Assembly (NCBI RefSeq): GCF_000331775.1
Contig: NZ_CAPJ01000131.1
Span: forward strand, 1 to 10,219
Reading direction: 5' to 3'
Source: Xanthomonas translucens pv. translucens DSM 18974
Lineage (GTDB): Bacteria > Pseudomonadota > Gammaproteobacteria > Xanthomonadales > Xanthomonadaceae
DNA length: 10,219 nt
Every line of letters starts with the position of its first letter. The stretch's first letter is position 1. Positions 5,698-10,219 of this stretch are shown here, piece by piece. A model generated the notes under the pieces. The model had not been told where the DNA came from. It was given only the letters and a program-made list of their open reading frames with translations, and did no database searches. Position numbers and translations under genes: made by a program.

Positions 5698-8532
5698 TCA
5701 GAACGTGTACTTCACGGTCAGCAGACTGGTGCGCCCGGCATCGACGATGTCCGAGATCGCGGTGCTGTTGCGGCCGACATGCGCCCAGTAGCTCAGGCGA
5801 TTGCTCAGGTTGGCCACCGACAGGTCGGCGCGCAGGTGCTCGTTCACCGCATAGCCCACGTGCAGGTCGACGCGGGTGATCGGCTTCACCCACAGGTCGT
5901 CCCAGCTGGCGCCCTGGCCCAGGTAGTCGTAGACCGACACGTATTCGCCCGAGTAGTGGTAGCTCAGGTTCACCGACAGCGGCCCCTTCTCGTAGAACAG
6001 CTCGGCATTGGCCATCAGGTCCGGCGCGTTCTGGATGCGCTCGTCGTGGAAGCCGGTCATGCCCAGATCGACGCGGGTGGACTGGCGGGTGACGTTGGCG
6101 CCGATGCCGAAGCCGTCCAGCGGCGCCGGCATGCCCTGCAGAGTCTGCCGCACCGCCGCTTCCACGCCCAGCACCTTGCCATCGCCGCCGTTCTGCGGAC
6201 GCACGTAGCGCACGCCGGTGGCGTCGGTGTTGGTGCCGGCATTGGCCGCGTCCGAGCCGTTCTCGTAGATGTAGTCGGACAGGCGCTTGTAGTAGCCGGC
6301 CAGCATCGCGTGGCCGCCGACGCCATTGTCCCATTCGCCGGACACATCAACGTTGACCGCCTTGATCGGCTTCAGGTCGGGATTGCCTTCGGTGATGGTG
6401 GTGATGCTGTCGCTGGACACGGCGTAGTTGGCGCCGCCGCCGAGCTGCACGAACGCCGGGCGCGTGTAGCTGGTCCACACCGAGGCGCGGTACACCGCGT
6501 TGGCGTTGCCGGGGCGGTAGTTCAGGAACACGCTGGGCAGCGGCACGTCGTAGGTGGTGTGGTTATTGCTGAAGAAACCCGGCATTTCCTCGACTGTCGG
6601 CTTGCCGGATCCGTTCTGCACGAGCGCTTCGGGCATCGTCCAGTAAGTGTTGCGAATGCGGGTCTGTTCGAAGCGCAGGCCGGGGATGATCTCCAGGTCG
6701 CCGGTCTTGAACGTGGCCATCGCATACGCCGCGGCCACCGCCTCGGTGCCGCGCATGGTCGCGCAGTTCTGGTTGTTGATCGCCAGGCTGCCGCAGGTGT
6801 CGAAGCTGCCCGGGGTCAGGTACTGGGCGATCGAGGCCTTCAGCGCCGAATTGCTGAGCTTGACCGTCGGGTAGTCGTACTTGCCCGGATACACCGCATC
6901 GTAGCTGCCGCTGACCAGGCCGCTGTTCTCCAGCAGGGTGCCGTCGGTGAACTTGGCGGTGGTCCAGTCGCGCGAGGTGTATTGGCGCGAGCTGTCCACG
7001 TACTTCACGCCGAACTGCAGGCTGCTCAGCGCGCCGGCGTCGACGTCGTAGCGCGCGTCGAACTTGGCGCCGCCCTTCTTCTGCCCGCTGTAGGACTTGG
7101 ACAGCTGGCCGTGGCGGCGTGCGTACAGGCTGCCGATGTCGCTGGCCTGGGCCTGGATCGCCGGCGTCAGCAACGGCATCGGGAAGCCTGCGCTGTCGTA
7201 GCCGACGAAGCTGTTGGCGCCGTACGGGAACTGGGTGGACGTGTATTGATCCACGCGCGCGGAGACCTCGACGTGGTCCGGACGGTCGTTGTCGCCATAG
7301 CCGTAGAACAGGTTCGGCGACAGCGTCCAGTTGCCGAGCTGCTTGTCGGCGCCGAACTGGAACGTGGCGATGTCGGCCACTTCCGGGTTGGTCTCGTACC
7401 AGTAGCGCACCGCCACACGGTTGATCTGCGGCTGGTACACGCCGGTCGTGCCGATCTGGGTCAGGCTGGCGCTGGCCGGCACCAGCTGGGTGTAACCGGT
7501 GTTCTGCTCGGTCTTGGCATAGGCGTAGGTCGCCCGCGCGTACAGCTGCAGGCTCGGATCCACATGCCAGTCGAAGGAGACATTACCGCCGTAGCGCTTG
7601 GTATCGCCACCGGAATAGCCGATGTTGGCGCCGGTCGCCAACAGCAGCGCTTCCGGGTTGTCGCCAGGCGCCGGAGCGCCGCTGGCGGTGGTGCGGGAGA
7701 AGTACTTCTTGTTCCAGTCGCCACGCGCGGCCGCGGCATTGGCCACTTCGCTGTTCACATAGTGGCGCTCGTCGTAATAGGCGCTGGCGTAGAGGCCGAA
7801 CTGGTGCTCGCTGCCGAACTTGGCGTGGAACTCGCCGGCCGCGCCCTTGCCCAGGCCGCTCTCGTCGTAGTCGCGGGCGCGGCTTTCCATGCGCCCGCTG
7901 GCGGTGATGCTGCCGCCGAGCGCGTCGCTGTAGTCGAAGCCGCTGGGCGTGCGGTAATCGATGGTGCCGCCGATCGCATCGCCGTCCATCGCCGCGGTGG
8001 AGGTCTTGTTCAACACGATGGTCTGCAGGCCGGACGGCGGCAACAGGCTCAGCTGCACGCTGCGGCTGTACGGCATGCCCTGGGCGACGTTGACGCCGTT
8101 GATCAGGTTGACGTTGTATTCGGCGTTGAGACCGCGCACCGAGGCGAACATGCCCTCGCCGCGCGCGGCGCCATCGACGCCGCCGAAGTACGACTGCCCG
8201 GTGTTGACCACGTTGACGCCCGGCAGCAGGCCCAGCGCTTCGGCGATGTTGTGCACGGCGGTGTACTTCAGGTCGTCGGCCGACAGCACGTTGGCGGTGT
8301 TGCTGGCCGCCATCTGCATGTCGGCGGCGGTGTAGCGGTTCGCCGCGACGGTCACGGTGGACAGGGTCTGCGCGTTACCCTTGGCCGCGGCCGGTGCGGT
8401 GTCGTCGCTGGCGTTGTTCTGCGCCTGCGCGGGGTCTTCGGCCTGGGCGGCGGCGGCGAGGGCCAGGCTCAGGGCCAGGGCGATGGATCCGGCAAGCCGG
8501 TGCGGCCTGGCGCGGCGCGATGCGTGGTTCAT
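5698..8532 (-). CDS. TonB-dependent outer-membrane receptor
   Basis: Such receptors import a scarce ligand across the outer membrane using TonB-ExbBD energy. The 944-residue protein starts at the ATG at 8532 (MNHASRR), with a weak GGA seven bases upstream. The signal peptide is about 1-31, with cleavage AQA-ED. A TonB-box-like QTLSTVTVAA is at 55-64. The plug domain is at about 75-200 and contains ALGLLPGVNV (99-108), SVRGLNAEYNVNLINGV and AMDGDAIGGTIDYRTPSGF. The rest is a long beta-barrel rich in aromatic, alternating strands, ending in SLLTVKYTF with the terminal Phe needed for outer-membrane assembly. There is no N-terminal signalling domain, so it is not a FecA-type regulator. The frame stays open upstream to 8697, but those residues lack coding character and precede the signal peptide. 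The ligand is unknown; the downstream phosphatase suggests an organic phosphate. Confidence 0.95.
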   Translation of the reverse strand: MNHASRRARPHRLAGSIALALSLALAAAAQAEDPAQAQNNASDDTAPAAAKGNAQTLSTVTVAANRYTAADMQMAASNTANVLSADDLKYTAVHNIAEALGLLPGVNVVNTGQSYFGGVDGAARGEGMFASVRGLNAEYNVNLINGVNVAQGMPYSRSVQLSLLPPSGLQTIVLNKTSTAAMDGDAIGGTIDYRTPSGFDYSDALGGSITASGRMESRARDYDESGLGKGAAGEFHAKFGSEHQFGLYASAYYDERHYVNSEVANAAAARGDWNKKYFSRTTASGAPAPGDNPEALLLATGANIGYSGGDTKRYGGNVSFDWHVDPSLQLYARATYAYAKTEQNTGYTQLVPASASLTQIGTTGVYQPQINRVAVRYWYETNPEVADIATFQFGADKQLGNWTLSPNLFYGYGDNDRPDHVEVSARVDQYTSTQFPYGANSFVGYDSAGFPMPLLTPAIQAQASDIGSLYARRHGQLSKSYSGQKKGGAKFDARYDVDAGALSSLQFGVKYVDSSRQYTSRDWTTAKFTDGTLLENSGLVSGSYDAVYPGKYDYPTVKLSNSALKASIAQYLTPGSFDTCGSLAINNQNCATMRGTEAVAAAYAMATFKTGDLEIIPGLRFEQTRIRNTYWTMPEALVQNGSGKPTVEEMPGFFSNNHTTYDVPLPSVFLNYRPGNANAVYRASVWTSYTRPAFVQLGGGANYAVSSDSITTITEGNPDLKPIKAVNVDVSGEWDNGVGGHAMLAGYYKRLSDYIYENGSDAANAGTNTDATGVRYVRPQNGGDGKVLGVEAAVRQTLQGMPAPLDGFGIGANVTRQSTRVDLGMTGFHDERIQNAPDLMANAELFYEKGPLSVNLSYHYSGEYVSVYDYLGQGASWDDLWVKPITRVDLHVGYAVNEHLRADLSVANLSNRLSYWAHVGRNSTAISDIVDAGRTSLLTVKYTF

Positions 8533-8741
8533 GGGAATTCCATCAGGACGTGGGTGGTGTCCCGGCACACAGCGACGCTGCGGCCGGAGAAGGCAAAGCA
8601 CTGCCCGTATCGCCGGCGTCGAGCCGGCAACTGGGCGAACATCTGGGGGAGGTTCCGTGTCGGAGCTGGGCCGTGCGAACTGACGGCCCGTTAACAACTG
8701 CGGCGCATTGTGTGCGCCGATGTTTGCAGATGCGTGACGGA

Positions 8742-8755
8742 GTTCATAGGTGAAC
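8742..8755. promoter_or_regulatory. Candidate operator dyad GTTCA-N4-TGAAC
   Basis: GTTCA (8742-8746) and TGAAC (8751-8755) are perfect inverted arms around TAGG. They lie inside a wider pair, TTTGC (8723-8727) and GCAAA (8756-8760). The dyad is 210 bases before the receptor start. It may bind a dimeric regulator; the family is unknown. Short dyads arise by chance, so this is tentative. Confidence 0.35.
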
Positions 8756-8779
8756 GCAAATGCGGTACGTCATCGAGAC

Positions 8780-8793
8780 ATACGCATGCGTAT
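8780..8793. promoter_or_regulatory. 14-bp perfect palindrome upstream of the receptor
   Basis: ATACGCATGCGTAT is a perfect palindrome without spacer, 248 bases upstream of the receptor ATG. Perfect even-length palindromes of this kind suit dimeric repressors of the LacI or TetR type, but no regulator gene is in the window and the match to any known site is not established. Confidence 0.35.
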
Positions 8794-8852
8794 TGCAGGT
8801 GCGCGTGGCTGCGGCATTTTTCTCGCTGACAGCCGGCGCTTCATGACGCCAC

Positions 8853-8917
8853 TGTAGGGGCTGCAGCCGCGACAGCTGCTATCCGTAGAGCTTGTCGCGG
8901 CTGAAGCCACTCCTACA
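8853..8917. repeat. Degenerate GTAG-type REP hairpin (copy B)
   Basis: The left arm, starting TGTAGGGGCTGCAGC (8853-8874), pairs with the right arm ending GCCACTCCTACA (8893-8917). The left arm lacks three bases and has one mismatch. The ends are the same TGTAGG...CCTACA as copy A, and GCCGCGACA / TGTCGCGGC form the inner stem. The loop sequence differs from copy A. Confidence 0.82.
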
Positions 8918-8945
8918 GGGCACCCAGACAGGGTGCCGCATGACC

Positions 8946-8980
8946 TTGTGGGGGCGGCTTCAGTCGCGACGGGCGTTACC
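8946..8980. repeat. Half REP element (copy C, left arm only)
   Basis: The sequence from TTGTGGGGGCGGCTTC through GCGACGGGCGTTACC follows the left arm and loop of copy A (GCGACCGGGCGTTACC), but the right arm is missing. Where the inner right arm should begin, the sequence becomes the remnant of the hydrolase gene. Copy C therefore marks the junction of a deletion or insertion. Confidence 0.75.
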
Positions 8981-9187
8981 AGCTCCGATTCGGCGCCCTG
9001 CAGATGCGCGCTGCGGTACGGCACCAGCCCGTCGTCGGCGTCAGCCAGCGGCAGCGCCGGATTGCGCAGGGCAATGATCGAGTTGTAGCGCACCGCCGAC
9101 GAGATCGGCGCAACCGGACCCGGCGAGCAGGCCAACGGCCAGCAGCGCGCGCGCCGCCAGCTGCCGCATTGCCTGCGCGGCGTGCAT
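8981..9187 (-). pseudogene. Decayed alpha/beta-hydrolase lipoprotein gene (both ends kept, middle lost)
   Basis: Starting at the ATG at 9187, which shares one base with the DUF4105 stop (TGATG), the frame encodes 48 residues to a stop at 9041. It opens with a lipoprotein signal peptide, MRQLAARALLAVGLLAGSGC (residues 7-26), with lipobox LAGSGC. The adjacent minus frame, from about 9110 down to 8981, reads ISSAVRYNSIIALRNP and then DADDGLVPYRSAHLQGAESE. That is the C-terminal acid-loop region of serine esterase/lipase-type alpha/beta hydrolases. The motif normally precedes a catalytic SGHS histidine segment, which is absent: homology stops where the half REP element begins. The nucleophile region is also missing, so a large internal deletion plus a frame change is the simplest reading. 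The 48-residue frame might still make a short lipoprotein, though probably without function. The family assignment is from memory of related Xanthomonas proteins. Confidence 0.68.
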
Positions 9188-10191
9188 CAGCGCGGCGCTC
9201 CGGGCAGTTCTTCGCCGGGGATGCCTGCACGGATACGCTGCGAAAAATCGGCGCCGGTACCGGCCTGGCGCGCGCGCTCGCCGATGCGCCCGCGCGCCTG
9301 CAGCGTGGCCAGCGCGTAGCCCGGCACGAAGCCGTGCTGCGCGTACACATACGACGGCAGATAGCCGGACAGCAGCAAGCGGTAATCCAGCGGCAGTTGC
9401 GGTTCGAACTTGCGCACAAGTTCGAACACGATGGTGGTGCAGTTGCTGGTGGCGGTGTTGTAGAACTGCGGCGTGCGCTGCAGCTGCTGCGCGCGCGCCA
9501 CATAGCCCAGGAACAGCTGGCGCAGCTGCGCGCGCGGAATGTTCAGGCGGTACAGATAGACGTCCTCGCCGCGCACGTTGCTGCGCACGGCGAGGATGTC
9601 GCGCTCGTCGGCGGCGATCATCGCCTGCTCGAAATTGCGGAAGAACCCGGCCAGCGCCGAGAACGATTCGCCGCGCTCCTTGCGGATCTCCAGCGAGAAC
9701 ACCACCCGGCGCCCGTCGTCGAAGCCGAACGAGACCAGGGTGTGGGCGATCGCCGGCCCCATCCAGTAGGACAGCGCCAGGTCCGCCGAGACCAGCCGGT
9801 CCAGGTCGTACTGGCGGGTTTCCCAGCGCGGCGTGTAGTCGCTGTCGCTGCGCCAGGTGAAGTTGCGCACGTTGTGCAAGGTGACGAAGTGGCCGTCGTG
9901 GAGCTGCGGCTGTAACGCCTGCGCCACGTCGTCGGCCCAGTCGCGGCTCTGCTCGGGCAGCAACTGCGACCAGCCGAACACCAGGCCGGCGCAGGCCACG
10001 GCGAAGATCCACGGCAGCACGCGGTAGTCGCGATGGTGGCGCAGGCCCCACAGCGCGGCGCCGCCCATCGCCAGCCACAGCAGCGCCGAGGCGTAGCGCA
10101 CCAGGGTGCCGGTATGCGGCAGGTAGGCCAGGAACAGCACACCGCAGACGCTGGCCAGCACGATCGCCAACGCCGCCGCCGCGCGCGCCAT
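9187..10191 (-). CDS. DUF4105 / Lnb_N-domain integral membrane protein
   Basis: The 334-residue protein has three predicted membrane segments (about 3-24, 31-50, 57-75) and then a large domain expected in the periplasm. The domain shows conserved DUF4105 blocks: LHNVRNFTWRSDSDYTPRWE (105-124), YDLD, AIAHTLVSFGFDDGRRVVFS (147-166), EIRKERGESFSALAGFFRNF (168-187), ADERD and YNTATSNCTT (244-253). His150 and Cys251 are the likeliest active-site pair. The Pfam domain takes its name from Lnb, a lipoprotein N-acyltransferase described in Bacteroides. Whether this shorter protein has that activity is not known. The frame stays open upstream of the ATG at 10191 to the window edge, so the true start may lie outside. 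Its stop overlaps the start of the decayed lipoprotein gene, so the two were once co-translated. Confidence 0.87.
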   Translation of the reverse strand: MARAAAALAIVLASVCGVLFLAYLPHTGTLVRYASALLWLAMGGAALWGLRHHRDYRVLPWIFAVACAGLVFGWSQLLPEQSRDWADDVAQALQPQLHDGHFVTLHNVRNFTWRSDSDYTPRWETRQYDLDRLVSADLALSYWMGPAIAHTLVSFGFDDGRRVVFSLEIRKERGESFSALAGFFRNFEQAMIAADERDILAVRSNVRGEDVYLYRLNIPRAQLRQLFLGYVARAQQLQRTPQFYNTATSNCTTIVFELVRKFEPQLPLDYRLLLSGYLPSYVYAQHGFVPGYALATLQARGRIGERARQAGTGADFSQRIRAGIPGEELPGAPR

Positions 10192-10219
10192 GCATGCCGG
10201 CCAGCGCCGCTGCGCGGCG

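Larger units (their letters stand above)
8533..8980. promoter_or_regulatory. Gene-free 448-bp region upstream of the TonB receptor
   Basis: No credible gene lies here. From the receptor outward the stretch holds a GGGCCGT/ACGGCCC hairpin (8668-8689) next to GTTAAC, then CGGCGCA-TTGTG-TGCGCCG (8701-8719). Next are GTTCA-TAGG-TGAAC (8742-8755), flanked by TTTGC (8723-8727) and GCAAA (8756-8760), and the palindrome at 8780-8793. Beyond these come one full and one half REP element. The receptor promoter must lie here, but no -35/-10 pair is convincing. Confidence 0.6.

Noticed and set aside
5290..8694. 1134-residue open frame on the plus strand
   Set aside because: It is antisense to the TonB receptor and phosphatase. 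High GC at third positions suppresses stops on the opposite strand, and the composition (Val/Gly/Ala/His/Gln-rich, no domains) is typical of such shadows.
8853..8980. CRISPR-like repeat array
   Set aside because: The repeats are inverted hairpins with unequal lengths and no unique spacers; they fit the REP family of copy A.

Overview
The window is GC-rich chromosomal DNA of a gammaproteobacterium, most likely Xanthomonas or a close relative in the Xanthomonadaceae. The evidence is a 403-residue MetK of Xanthomonas type, a secreted histidine phosphatase beside a TonB-dependent receptor, and intergenic hairpins that begin with GTAG (GTAGGAGCGGCTTC...), like the REP elements common in Xanthomonas and Stenotrophomonas. 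The assignment rests on recalled family sequences; no search was run.

Left part (55-2579, minus strand): a two-gene operon with an ATGA stop/start overlap. The first gene encodes a 572-residue bifunctional acyltransferase, with a PlsC/hemolysin-like domain followed by an OlsB-like GNAT domain. This is the layout of the ornithine-lipid synthase OlsF. The second encodes a 269-residue LpxH/PlcP-like metallophosphoesterase. One enzyme that may make a phosphorus-free lipid and one that may cleave phospholipids would together form a compact membrane-lipid remodelling unit. This is inference.

Middle part (2784-4145, plus strand): metK (S-adenosylmethionine synthetase) is read divergently from a shared 204-bp spacer. 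It ends in a textbook intrinsic terminator followed by a long, near-perfect GTAG-type REP hairpin, placed between metK and the convergent phosphatase gene.

Right part (4220-8532, minus strand): a TonB-dependent receptor is followed, after a 239-bp spacer holding a strong GC hairpin, by a secreted histidine acid phosphatase. Both are exported, and they plausibly serve uptake and dephosphorylation of an organic phosphate. The phosphatase has Ser in place of the His of the usual HD catalytic dipeptide. Upstream of the receptor is a 448-bp gene-free stretch with four short dyads and one and a half REP elements.

Far right (8981-10191, minus strand): a DUF4105/Lnb_N-type membrane protein, possibly running past the window edge. 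It overlaps by one base the start of a decayed alpha/beta-hydrolase lipoprotein gene. The lipoprotein signal peptide and part of the C-terminal catalytic region survive in different frames, and the 3' end is cut off exactly where a half REP element begins.
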